From: Kibdelosporangium sp. MJ126-NF4
GTDB taxonomy: Bacteria > Actinomycetota > Actinomycetes > Mycobacteriales > Pseudonocardiaceae
Direction of reading: 5' to 3'
DNA length: 29,903 bases
NCBI RefSeq assembly: GCF_000826545.1
Contig: NZ_CDME01000006.1
Location: 1-29,903, forward strand
The notes beneath the pieces are model-generated. The model saw only the letters and a program-made list of their open reading frames with translations, did not search any database and had not been told where the DNA came from. Position numbers and translations under genes: made by a program. Below are positions 1 to 7,254 of the stretch, piece after piece. The stretch's first letter is position 1. Each line of letters starts with the position of its first letter.

Positions 1-104
1 CCCAACTCGCCGAATGGACACGATGGGGCCACTTCACCAAAACCACCAAAGGCCACTACACCCTCACCCACCCACCCACCTCGACAACACCACCAACCCC
101 CTAA
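1..104 (+). CDS. 3' end of a winged-helix-like ORF, cut by the window start
   Basis: The frame beginning at base 3 encodes 33 residues and stops at 102-104 (TAA). These residues are identical to the C-terminus of the minus-strand ORF at 29649-29903, because the two lie in inverted copies of the same DNA. The fuller right-hand copy shows a helix-turn-helix-like stretch (NGRHLAQQLGIPPRHLLTQ) followed by a wing-like segment (GHFTKTTKGHYTL) and a Pro/Thr-rich tail. The 5' part lies outside the window, so whether this copy is intact cannot be judged. I do not recognise the family; a DNA-binding C-terminal domain of a mobile-element or regulatory protein is an inference. Confidence 0.5.
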   Translation, partial: QLAEWTRWGHFTKTTKGHYTLTHPPTSTTPPTP

Positions 105-151
105 CTACGCGGCATTGCAACCCACAGCGCAGGCCCTACCGACCTCTTGAC
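1..151 (+). repeat. Left arm of a perfect inverted repeat (partner 29602-29752)
   Basis: Bases 1-151 are an exact reverse complement of 29602-29752. The match must extend left of the window because it begins at base 1. After base 151 similarity continues in degraded form to about 180 (both sides carry a ggccatacgg block) and then ends. The arm includes the end of a winged-helix-like ORF plus about 47 bp downstream of its stop. Confidence 0.95.
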
Positions 152-261
152 AGCCTGTGGTTCCCTTGGGCAGGCCATACGGGAGGGGCGCCCCACGCCT
201 CCACTTGACCCAGGAAGTCGCGTGGGTTAAGCGAACGGGCGTGAGAAACGAAGTGTCTGTT

Positions 262-362
262 GTGTCCCCTCTTGGCGGCCTGCCCGCTGGCGAGGCATCT
301 CTTTTCTTTTGCGACAAGAAAAAGAAGGTCCTCGCCGGACGGCAGGCCGCCGAGAGGGAAAC
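262..362. repeat. Palindromic intergenic repeat, 27-bp arms
   Basis: Arms 269-295 and 330-356 are inverted copies with only a few mismatches; both contain the ggcggcctgcc / ggcaggccgcc core. Between them lies a pyrimidine-rich tract followed by a purine-rich tract that can extend the hairpin. The right arm resembles the tandem units at 29429-29489 near the other end of the window. This looks like a dispersed REP-like sequence; no coding function is supported. Confidence 0.75.
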
Positions 363-435
363 CAACACGTGGTCTGTCCACCCGGTTGGCTCTGCTCACG
401 TGATTTCCTGTGCCTGGAAAAAGAGGCGTGGTCGG

Positions 436-570
436 TTCCCTCCCGTATGGCCTGCCGGAGGAAACCACGGCGTGCCGGGAGGTCGGTATCGCCTGCGCTT
501 GGGGTTGGGTCGCGTAGGCCGACCTCCCGACACGCCGTGGTATGGCTTCGCCCAGGCCATACGGGAGGAA
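436..570. repeat. Nested palindromic repeat, about 135 bp
   Basis: The outer arms 439-454 and 553-568 are perfect inverted copies (cctcccgtatggcctg). The inner arms 465-486 and 519-540 are 22 bp with a single mismatch. The spacer is 487-518. Half-units of the same family occur at about 141-175 and, in the opposite orientation, at about 29566-29625. The remainder of 152-653 contains no gene I can support. Confidence 0.85.
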
Positions 571-653
571 ACCAACCACGAACCCCACCCATGCGCTATG
601 CGCGCGCCACGCGGTGTTCACCCTGGCGGCAACGGTTTTCTGCCGCCGGACGA

Positions 654-1295
654 TCAGGCAGACACCAGACCCAGCCGGACGGCCAGCACCGCGAGACGAA
701 CCCGGTTGTCGCAGCCGGTCTTGGTCATCAGGTTGCCCACGTGGGTCTTCACCGTGGTCACGCCGACGTGCAGGCGTTCGCCGATCTCGGCGTTCGACAG
801 GCCCGCGCCGACCAGGGCGAGCACTTCCCGTTCCCGGCCCGTGAGGTCCGGGTGCCGCACCGGCTCGGGCTGGTTGGCCGTCATCGCACGGTCGACCAGC
901 CTGCGCAGGACCGCCGGGCTGAACGGGCTCTCCCCGGCCGCGGCCTTCCTGATCCCGGTGAGCAGGTCGGTCGGTGCGATGTCCTTGGCGAGGAAACCGC
1001 ACGCTCCCGCGGTCAGCGCGCGGAAGACGTGATCGTCGTCGTCGAACGTGGTCAGCACCAGGATCTTGGCCGACGGCCGGACGTCCAGGATCCGCCGGGT
1101 GGCGGTGATCCCGTCCATGCCCGGCATCCGCAGGTCCATCAGCACCACGTCCGGCACGTGTTCGTCGGCGAGGTCGACCGCCTGCCTGCCGGTACCGGCC
1201 TCCCCGACGACGAGGAGGTCCGCTGTGGACTCGCAGAGCATCCGCAGGCCCGCGCGGATGAGCTCCTGGTCGTCGGCGATCAGGACCCGGATCAC
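654..1295 (-). CDS. NarL/FixJ-family response regulator
   Basis: A 213-residue DNA-binding response regulator. Residues 1-120 form the receiver domain, with acidic pocket D8/D9, predicted phosphoacceptor D54 in the VLMDLRMPGMDG motif, and conserved K104. Residues 150-213 form a LuxR-type helix-turn-helix (LTGREREVLALVGAGLSNAE then TVKTHVGNLMTKTG). The start is GTG at 1293-1295, which gives the usual family N-terminus MIRVLIADDQ. This GTG overlaps the TGA of the upstream kinase by four bases (GTGA), so the two are translationally coupled and almost certainly cognate partners. The signal and targets are not visible; no transporter or other typical target gene lies directly downstream, only repeats. 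Confidence 0.93.
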   Translation of the reverse strand: MIRVLIADDQELIRAGLRMLCESTADLLVVGEAGTGRQAVDLADEHVPDVVLMDLRMPGMDGITATRRILDVRPSAKILVLTTFDDDDHVFRALTAGACGFLAKDIAPTDLLTGIRKAAAGESPFSPAVLRRLVDRAMTANQPEPVRHPDLTGREREVLALVGAGLSNAEIGERLHVGVTTVKTHVGNLMTKTGCDNRVRLAVLAVRLGLVSA

Positions 1296-2371
1296 GCGGG
1301 CAACCAGGCGTGCACTCGCCAGCCCGCGCCGACCGGCCCGGTCTCCAGCCGTCCGCCGACGAGCTCGACCCGTTCCCGCATCCCGATCAGGCCGTGTCCC
1401 GGTTCACTGGCCTGCGGCCAGCCACGGCCGACGTCGCGGAGCAGGACGTCGACGGCCTCGTCGGTCCTCGCGATCCGCAGCGAGACCTTCGCCTGCGGTC
1501 CCGCGTGTTTCAGCACGTTGGTGAGCCCTTCCTGGACAACCCGCAGCACGGCGAGCCGCAGCACAGCGTGTACGTCCGCCACCGCCGGGTCGATCACAGC
1601 GTCCACATCCGGCCCGGCCGCCCTGACCCGCTCGACCGCCGCGTCCAGGGAGGCGAGTAGGTCCGTCGTCGGCATCTGCTCGCTCGATCGCAGCAGCGTG
1701 ACCAGTGTCCTGAGGTCGGCCATGGCCGCGTTGCCGGAGGCGTGCACCTCCTCGAGGATCTGTGCGACCTTCGGATCCGTCTGCAGCACGTGCCGTGCGA
1801 CCCCGATCCGCAGCACCATCGACGCGACGTGATGGGCGACCAGGTCGTGCAGTTCCCGCGCGATCGCCGTGCGTTCCTCGGCTCGCGCGGCCTGCGCCTC
1901 GGACGCCGAAAGCTCCTTCGCCTGCCACGCGACCGCCTGCACCGACCGCAGATGCATCCCGATCAGCACAGGCAACGCGGTCGTGACGACCGCCGCGAAG
2001 ATCTCCGGGAGGAACCCGCCGATCACAGACCGGCTGATGCTGGCGGCGAGCATCGCACCGGCACCCACCCACATCTGCCAGCCACCCCGACGCCACGACA
2101 ACTCCCCGAGCGCGAACAGGCTGACCATGGTGGCCACACCCTGTCCCAGCTGCGCGTGCCCAGCCACGACCACCAGCACGGCCTGCGCGAGCGTGGCCGC
2201 CAGCGGCCAGCGGCCCTGGATGCCGATCAGCAGGGTCGAGGCGACCGTGACGGCCCAGTCCATCGGCGTCGGCGCCAACGAGCCGGGCACGACCAGGATG
2301 TAGCCGAACCCCAGCACCAGGGGAAGCAGCCTGATCGGCAGCACCCACCGGCCGAGCATCTCGCGTCGCAC
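1292..2371 (-). CDS. Sensor histidine kinase, HisKA_3 type
   Basis: A 359-residue membrane kinase. Residues about 10-140 hold four or five hydrophobic segments with little extracytoplasmic loop, typical of actinobacterial NarL-partner kinases that sense within the membrane. A short coiled linker (about 145-168) leads to the dimerisation helix with predicted phospho-acceptor H175 (ARELHDLVAHH). The C-terminal ATPase domain has an N-box-like GLTNVLKHAG, a G-box-like RDVGRGW and a terminal GLIGMRERVELVGG. The called start is GTG 2371; an in-frame ATG at 2357-2359 is also possible, with GGAG at 2371-2374 as its ribosome site. It phosphorylates the regulator encoded immediately downstream. Confidence 0.92.
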   Translation of the reverse strand: MRREMLGRWVLPIRLLPLVLGFGYILVVPGSLAPTPMDWAVTVASTLLIGIQGRWPLAATLAQAVLVVVAGHAQLGQGVATMVSLFALGELSWRRGGWQMWVGAGAMLAASISRSVIGGFLPEIFAAVVTTALPVLIGMHLRSVQAVAWQAKELSASEAQAARAEERTAIARELHDLVAHHVASMVLRIGVARHVLQTDPKVAQILEEVHASGNAAMADLRTLVTLLRSSEQMPTTDLLASLDAAVERVRAAGPDVDAVIDPAVADVHAVLRLAVLRVVQEGLTNVLKHAGPQAKVSLRIARTDEAVDVLLRDVGRGWPQASEPGHGLIGMRERVELVGGRLETGPVGAGWRVHAWLPA

Positions 2372-2434
2372 TCCGTCACGGTAGGGCCAGCCGGGCCGAC
2401 CTGCCTCCTACCTGGGGAGGAGCAGGCCGGGGCG

Positions 2435-3508
2435 TCAGCCGTGCAGGCGGCGGGCCGCCTCACGGCCGAGGCCGGGGGTGTCGGGTGGGATCGAGTCCGG
2501 GTCGATCGACGCGGCCACACCGCCCGCGGTCAGCTCCGTCTCCGGGCCGATCGACCGCTTGATCAACGCCAGTGCGATCGGGCCGAGCTCGTGGTGCTGG
2601 GCGACCGTGCCCACCCGGCCGACGGTTCGCTCGCCCGCGGTCACCGGGTCGCCGGTGGACGGCAGTGAGTCGGCCGAGCCGTCCAGGTGCAGGAGCAGCA
2701 TCCGGCGGGGCGGGCGGCCGATGTTGTGCACCTTCGACACCGTTTCCTGGCCCCGGTAGCAGCCCTTGGCCACGTGCGCGGCCGACGGGACCCAGTTGAC
2801 CTCGTGCGGGATCGTCTTCTCGTCCGTGTCCACGCCGGTCCTCGGGCGGAGCGCTTCCACACGGAGTGCCTCGTAGCCCCAGCTGCCCATCGGGCGTGCG
2901 CCCGCCTCGGTGAGCCTCGACCACCACGTGGTCAGCTCGGCACGGGGGATGAGCAGGTCGAAGGTGGTTCCGGTGCCCGGCATCCTGCGCACGACACCGT
3001 CCACGCCGTAGGTGTCGGTGGGTGCCGACAGGCCGACCGCTTCGAGGGTCTGCGGCGCGTCCGGTCCGATCAGGGACAGCAGCGCGACCTCGGCGGTGGC
3101 GTCGCGCGGCTCGACCTTCGACCAGAACTTCATCGACTCGAGGTAGTCCAGCAGCGCCAGCTCGTCGCCACGGGCACCTGTCGCCTTCGCGCCCTGCTCG
3201 GTGTCCAGCCAGACGGTGCCGTCGCGGTGGGCGAGCACCATGTGCGCGTTCACGCGGCCCTGGCTGTCGAGCACGAGCGCCTCGGTGCCGGTGTTCTCCG
3301 GAAGTTCACTCACGTGTTGCGAGATCATCAGGTGCAGCCAGCTCAGCCGGTCGTCCCCGGGGACCGCGATCACCTCACGGTTGGACCTGTCCACGACCGC
3401 CACGGTGCGTGCCGCCGCTCGTTGCTCGCCGAACGGGTCGCCGTAGTGCCAGGCCACCCCCTGGTCCGGGTTGTCCTCCTGCGGCGGCACAGCTCCCGGC
3501 AGCGTCAC
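2435..3508 (-). CDS. ygfZ: YgfZ/CAF17 folate-binding protein
   Basis: A 357-residue member of the GcvT-like YgfZ/COG0354 family, folate-dependent proteins that support iron-sulfur cluster enzymes and tRNA modification in other bacteria. The diagnostic motif KGCYRGQE lies at residues 248-255, with C250 the conserved cysteine, followed by the usual C-terminal beta-barrel. I chose GTG 3508 over the upstream GTG 3538: it overlaps the TGA of the Nur-like gene (GTGA) and is preceded by GGGGAG at five bases. The gene is thus translationally coupled to the Fur-family regulator. From memory, Rv0811c of M. tuberculosis is the equivalent next to a pabC-like gene. Function assignment is by family. Confidence 0.92.
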   Translation of the reverse strand: MTLPGAVPPQEDNPDQGVAWHYGDPFGEQRAAARTVAVVDRSNREVIAVPGDDRLSWLHLMISQHVSELPENTGTEALVLDSQGRVNAHMVLAHRDGTVWLDTEQGAKATGARGDELALLDYLESMKFWSKVEPRDATAEVALLSLIGPDAPQTLEAVGLSAPTDTYGVDGVVRRMPGTGTTFDLLIPRAELTTWWSRLTEAGARPMGSWGYEALRVEALRPRTGVDTDEKTIPHEVNWVPSAAHVAKGCYRGQETVSKVHNIGRPPRRMLLLHLDGSADSLPSTGDPVTAGERTVGRVGTVAQHHELGPIALALIKRSIGPETELTAGGVAASIDPDSIPPDTPGLGREAARRLHG

Positions 3509-3945
3509 TTGTTCTCCCCGTTGATGCAGTTTCGACACGTGCCGGACAGCGCTACATGGCTCGCGTCAAGTTTGAACCCGTACTGGTCGCGCAGTGTTCC
3601 CGCGAGGCCGTCGAGTAGCTCACACGGCACCTCCTGTACATCGCTGCACCGGTGGCACACCAGGTGTACGTGCTCGTGGTCGTGTGCCGAGTAGGTGGGC
3701 GCGCCGTGGCCGATGTGCGCGTGCCGCACCAGGCCCAACTGTTCCAGCAGGTCGAGTGTGCGGTAGATGGTCGTGATGTTGACCGTTGGGGTGGTCTCCT
3801 GGACATGCCTGCACACCTGTTCCGGCGTGGAGTGCTGCAACGACACGACTGCGTCGAGCACGAGTTGCCGCTGCGGCGTCATCCGCATGCCGCGTTCATG
3901 CAGCGTGGACTTGAGCGCCGCCCGTTCCTTACGAGTCGTCTCCAC
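3505..3945 (-). CDS. Fur-family metalloregulator, Nur-like
   Basis: A 146-residue Fur-family repressor. The N-terminal winged helix includes MTPQRQLVLDAV and VNITTIYRTLDLLEQLGLV. The metal-binding and dimerisation half has a His-rich stretch (RHAHIGHGAPTY then HDHEHVHLVC) and two CxxC pairs, C97/C100 and C137/C140, expected to hold structural zinc. The GLVxHAHxGHGAPTY segment resembles, from memory, the Streptomyces nickel regulator Nur more than Fur or Zur, but metal specificity cannot be fixed by reading. The start is GTG 3945. No Shine-Dalgarno is visible, and a TATATT box ends six bases upstream, so the message may be leaderless. It is coupled to ygfZ downstream and divergent from pabC. 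Confidence 0.85.
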   Translation of the reverse strand: METTRKERAALKSTLHERGMRMTPQRQLVLDAVVSLQHSTPEQVCRHVQETTPTVNITTIYRTLDLLEQLGLVRHAHIGHGAPTYSAHDHEHVHLVCHRCSDVQEVPCELLDGLAGTLRDQYGFKLDASHVALSGTCRNCINGENK

Positions 3946-3978
3946 CTGCCCAATATATGCGGGAGTAGGTTCACCCTC
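3946..3978. promoter_or_regulatory. Compact divergent promoter between nur-like gene and pabC
   Basis: Only 33 bp separate the two starts. The centre is the AT-rich block 3951-3959 (caatatatg), conspicuous in this GC-rich DNA. On the minus strand it reads TATATT, six bases before the GTG of the regulator. On the plus strand it reads TATATG, about 20 bases before the pabC ATG. Both genes therefore seem to share one melting region, so the regulator could control both itself and pabC. Promoter assignment is inferred from position and composition. Confidence 0.55.
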
Positions 3979-4821
3979 ATGCCAGTACTCGCGCTCCTCG
4001 ACGGAACCATCGCCGATCCGACCCACCCGCTCATCCGTGTCGACGACCTCGGCCTGCTGCGCGGGGACGGCATCTTCGAGACAGTGCTGGTGGTGGCGGG
4101 AAAACCTCGTGAGCTGGGTCCGCACTTCGACCGACTGGTCCGCTCCGCGGCCATGCTCGACATGCCGGAGCCGTCCCGCGCCGACTTCGACCGGGCCACC
4201 CAGGCTGTGCTCGACAACTGGTCCGGCGGGTCCGAGATGGCACTCAAATGGGTGTACACGCGTGGCGTCGAAGGGGGCGACGGAACGCCGACCGGGTTCG
4301 CGCTCGGCCTGGAGATCGCCGAGAAGGTCAGGCGGCAGCGGGCCGACGGGATCGCCGCGGTCACTCTCGACCGCGGCTTCGACGTCGACACCGCCGCTCG
4401 CGCCCCGTGGTTGCTGCTCGGCGCGAAGACCTTGTCCTACGCGGTGAACATGGCGGCGTTGCGGGAGGCTGAGCGCCGTGGCGCGCAGGAGGTCATCTTC
4501 ACCACGTCGGACGCCCGCGTCCTCGAAGGCCCGACCTCGACCCTGATCGCCGTGTCCGGCAAGACACTGCGGACGCCACCGGCGACCATCGGCATCCTGC
4601 CGGGCACGACGCAGGCCGCCCTCTTCCGTGCCGCCGAACGTGAGGGCTGGTCGGTGAAGGTCGAGCCGCTCCGGGTGGCGGAACTGACCGAGGCCGATGG
4701 CATCTTCCTGGCCTCGAGCGTCCGCAAGATCACCCGCGTGCACACCGTCGACGGAACCGCGCTGGCCGACAGCACGGCGCTGCACGCCGAGCTGGTCCGC
4801 CTCTACGACTCCGAATACTGA
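3979..4821 (+). CDS. pabC: Aminodeoxychorismate lyase / class IV aminotransferase
   Basis: A 280-residue PLP enzyme of fold type IV. Visible marks are LLRGDGIFET (residues 26-35), the Schiff-base lysine K150 in GAKTLSYAVNM, and the phosphate-binding LEGPTSTLIAV region. PabC converts 4-amino-4-deoxychorismate to 4-aminobenzoate and pyruvate for folate synthesis. Branched-chain and D-amino-acid aminotransferases share the fold, so substrate is assigned by length, motif pattern and its position beside the folate-binding ygfZ. The start is ATG 3979 with GGAG at 3962-3965. From memory, Rv0812 is the M. tuberculosis counterpart. A strong hairpin terminator follows immediately. Confidence 0.85.
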   Translation: MPVLALLDGTIADPTHPLIRVDDLGLLRGDGIFETVLVVAGKPRELGPHFDRLVRSAAMLDMPEPSRADFDRATQAVLDNWSGGSEMALKWVYTRGVEGGDGTPTGFALGLEIAEKVRRQRADGIAAVTLDRGFDVDTAARAPWLLLGAKTLSYAVNMAALREAERRGAQEVIFTTSDARVLEGPTSTLIAVSGKTLRTPPATIGILPGTTQAALFRAAEREGWSVKVEPLRVAELTEADGIFLASSVRKITRVHTVDGTALADSTALHAELVRLYDSEY

Positions 4822-4828
4822 GGTAAAG

Positions 4829-4880
4829 CTCGTGAGTGTTTTGGCCGGTTCTAACCGGCCAAAACACTCACGAGGTTTTT
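4829..4880 (+). terminator. Rho-independent terminator after pabC
   Basis: A perfect 22-bp stem (4829-4850 with 4853-4874) has only two unpaired centre bases and is followed by gttttt at 4875-4880. It sits between the convergent pabC and chitinase genes and could stop both, although only the plus strand has the T run. The exactness of the stem exceeds what termination needs. Confidence 0.9.
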
Positions 4881-7142
4881 CTACTTCAGGCCTGCGTCGA
4901 CCGCGTTGGTCAACAGGCCGGGGTCACCGGACATCTCCCACGCCATGGCGCCGAGCAGTCCGCGCTGCTTGATCCAGGCTGTCTTCTTCTGGATCGACCA
5001 GACGTCGTCGAACGTCCACCACTGGCTGCCGGTGTAGCAGGACGTCGCCACCGCGGGTTCGTCGTGGTAGACGGTGCAGTTGGGCACGCTGGCCAGCAGG
5101 TTTCCGTAGCCTCTCGTGCCGGTTTCCTCGGGGAACTGGCCAGGCGCGCCGCCGGTGGCGCTCTGCCACTCACCCTTCTTGCCGCCGTCGGCCACGCCCT
5201 GCCAGCCTCGGCCGTAATAGGCCAGGCCCAGTGTGAGCTTGCGTGGGTTCACGCCCTTGTCCGTGTAGGCGTTGATCGCCCCTTCCACGCTGAACTTGAA
5301 CGAGTACGGGTCGTCCGCGTCCGGGTACAGGTTGCCCTGGTGTCCGGTGCGGTTGGGCTCCCACGAGTTGTCGCTGCCGGAGCCGTGGAAGTCGTAGCCC
5401 TGCACGTTGGCCACGTCCAGGTAGTTGAAGATCTTGCTGACGTCCCAGCCGTCGCTGACCTTCTTCGGGTCGGCGGGGGTGAAGGCCTGCAGCTCGTAGC
5501 GCTTGCCGGTGGTGGCGCCGTACGCGTCCATCTGCGTGCGGAACTCGGCCAGCAACGCGGTCAGGTTGTCCTTGTCGTTGGGGCTCCAGTGGTTTCCGGG
5601 GTGTCCGTCGGGGTTGCCCGGCCACTCCCAGTCGATGTCGATCCCGTCGAAGATCCCCGCCGCGGTGCCCGGTCCGCCCGCGCCGCCGTAGGGCTTGATG
5701 TTGCCCTTCAGCCAGGTGTCGACACAGGACGACACGAACTTCTTGCGGGATGCGTCGGTGGCCGCCGCGTCCGAGAAGTACTTCGAGTAGGTCCAGCCGC
5801 CGAGTGAGACCAGGATCTTCAGGTTCGGGTTGAGCTTCTTGAGTTTCTTGAGCTGGTTGAAGTTGCCGCGCAACGGCTCGAAGCCGGTGTCGGCGACACC
5901 GTCGACCGACTGCCCGGCCGCGAACGGCCGCGAGTAGTCCGCCTCGGCGTCGCCCGCGCCGTCACCCTGGTTGGGATCCTGCGGGTTGGACGAGGTGCCC
6001 TTGGTGACACCGGACAGGCAGGTCAGGTTGACCGGGTCGATGTTCTGGAACGCGTACAGCAGGTGCGTCAGCTTGCCCGCGGCGCCGGACGTCTGCAGGT
6101 TGCGCACGAAGTACTGCCTGCCGTAGATGCCCCACTGCACGAAGTACGCGACCTTCGCGTAGCCCGACACGATGTCCGAAGTGGTCACGGACACGGCAGC
6201 GCTCGCGGCTGAAGCGTTGTCGTAGCCGTCACGGGCACGCACGGTGAATGTGTACTTTGTGGACGGTGCGAGCCCGGTGACCTTGGCCGCCGTCGTGGTG
6301 ACGGTCGTGGCCAGGTTCGCGCCGTTGTACACGTCGTAGGCCACCACGCCGGTGTTGTCGGTCGAGGCGCTCCACGACAGCGACGCGCTACCGGCGTCGG
6401 TCGCGGTCGAGCGGACGTTGCCCGGCACGGTCGGCGCCTGCGTGTCGTCGCTCGGGTTGTTCGTGCGGACGGTCAGCGGCGCGCTGGCAGGGGACTTGGT
6501 TCCCTTGCGGTCCACTGCGAGGACGGTGAACGAGTACTCGGTGTTCGGGGTGAGCCCGGTGATCGACGCGGTGGTGCTCGTCGGTGACGCGACGAGCGTG
6601 GTGCCGCGGTACACCTCGTAGCCGGTGACCGGCAGCGAGCCTGAGGAGGACGCGCCCCAGGTCAACGTGATGGTCTTGGTCGTCTTCACCGACGCGGCGA
6701 GGTTGGTCGGCGCGCCCGGCGGTGTGTCCGCCGATCCGTCACAGTTGCCGTCGTCGACTCGGCACTTGGTCGGCGTTGTCGCCGTGCTGAACCGGACGGT
6801 CGGGTTGTAGGGGTTGGTGGAACGGCCCGCTCCCAGCGAATTGATGTAGTACGCCGGGGTGACCGTGACTGACGTGCCGCTTTGCGACACGGTCGCGTGT
6901 TCGCCGGTACTCACCGTGACACCTGAGGGCACTTCAAAACTGATCGCCCATCCGGTCACGGTGGCCGAGCCCGCGTTGGTCACGGTGTACGTGCCGACGT
7001 TGCCAGACAAGGCGAGCGCCGCTCTCAGGCTGCCCGCGGCATATGCGGGCGCGCTCAACGACACCGTACTGGCCACGGCCAACATGACAGCGGCCAGCGC
7101 GGTGACGATGCGGGTTCTGGTGGAGCGAGGTTTTTGAGACAT
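4881..7142 (-). CDS. Secreted GH18 chitinase with CBM2-like and two FN3 domains
   Basis: A 753-residue exported chitinase hydrolysing beta-1,4-N-acetylglucosamine chains. The signal peptide covers residues 1-35 (cleavage near AYA|AGS). A CBM2-like beta domain spans about 36-126, FN3 domains about 142-228 and 236-321, and the GH18 barrel about 329-753. The catalytic DGIDIDWE motif is at 499-506 with E506 as proton donor. The start is ATG 7142, chosen because it gives a proper signal peptide and has GAGGA eight bases upstream; the frame extends further but only as non-signal sequence. A DasR-type dre palindrome lies 21-36 bases before the start, so expression is probably derepressed by amino-sugar metabolites. 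The linker around residues 127-140 has two cysteines that may form a disulfide. Confidence 0.95.
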   Translation of the reverse strand: MSQKPRSTRTRIVTALAAVMLAVASTVSLSAPAYAAGSLRAALALSGNVGTYTVTNAGSATVTGWAISFEVPSGVTVSTGEHATVSQSGTSVTVTPAYYINSLGAGRSTNPYNPTVRFSTATTPTKCRVDDGNCDGSADTPPGAPTNLAASVKTTKTITLTWGASSSGSLPVTGYEVYRGTTLVASPTSTTASITGLTPNTEYSFTVLAVDRKGTKSPASAPLTVRTNNPSDDTQAPTVPGNVRSTATDAGSASLSWSASTDNTGVVAYDVYNGANLATTVTTTAAKVTGLAPSTKYTFTVRARDGYDNASAASAAVSVTTSDIVSGYAKVAYFVQWGIYGRQYFVRNLQTSGAAGKLTHLLYAFQNIDPVNLTCLSGVTKGTSSNPQDPNQGDGAGDAEADYSRPFAAGQSVDGVADTGFEPLRGNFNQLKKLKKLNPNLKILVSLGGWTYSKYFSDAAATDASRKKFVSSCVDTWLKGNIKPYGGAGGPGTAAGIFDGIDIDWEWPGNPDGHPGNHWSPNDKDNLTALLAEFRTQMDAYGATTGKRYELQAFTPADPKKVSDGWDVSKIFNYLDVANVQGYDFHGSGSDNSWEPNRTGHQGNLYPDADDPYSFKFSVEGAINAYTDKGVNPRKLTLGLAYYGRGWQGVADGGKKGEWQSATGGAPGQFPEETGTRGYGNLLASVPNCTVYHDEPAVATSCYTGSQWWTFDDVWSIQKKTAWIKQRGLLGAMAWEMSGDPGLLTNAVDAGLK

Positions 7143-7162
7143 GGCAGGGTTCCTCACGCCGT

Positions 7163-7178
7163 AGTGGTCTAGACCAGA
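7163..7178. promoter_or_regulatory. DasR-responsive element (dre) before the chitinase
   Basis: The 16-base site AGTGGTCTAGACCAGA contains the perfect 12-base palindrome TGGTCTAGACCA (7165-7176). This is the known core of dre sites bound by the GntR-family GlcNAc regulator DasR, and of the repeats in Streptomyces chitinase promoters. It lies 21 bases upstream of the chitinase ATG, a position suited to blocking transcription start. DasR itself is not encoded in the window. Confidence 0.9.
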
Positions 7179-7254
7179 CTGCGGCGATGTGACCCCAGGC
7201 ACAACGAGCTGTCCCAGTTGTTCTGCATGCTGGAACGGTCGCCAGTCGTGACCA

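Noticed and set aside
136..1002. Several long open frames around the left-end repeats
   Set aside because: They run across palindromes and into the response-regulator gene, lack plausible starts or domains, and show composition of shadow frames.
3505..4785. Extended 426-codon version of the Fur-family gene
   Set aside because: The upstream part is antisense to pabC and has no homology; the family N-terminus and the -10 box support GTG 3945.
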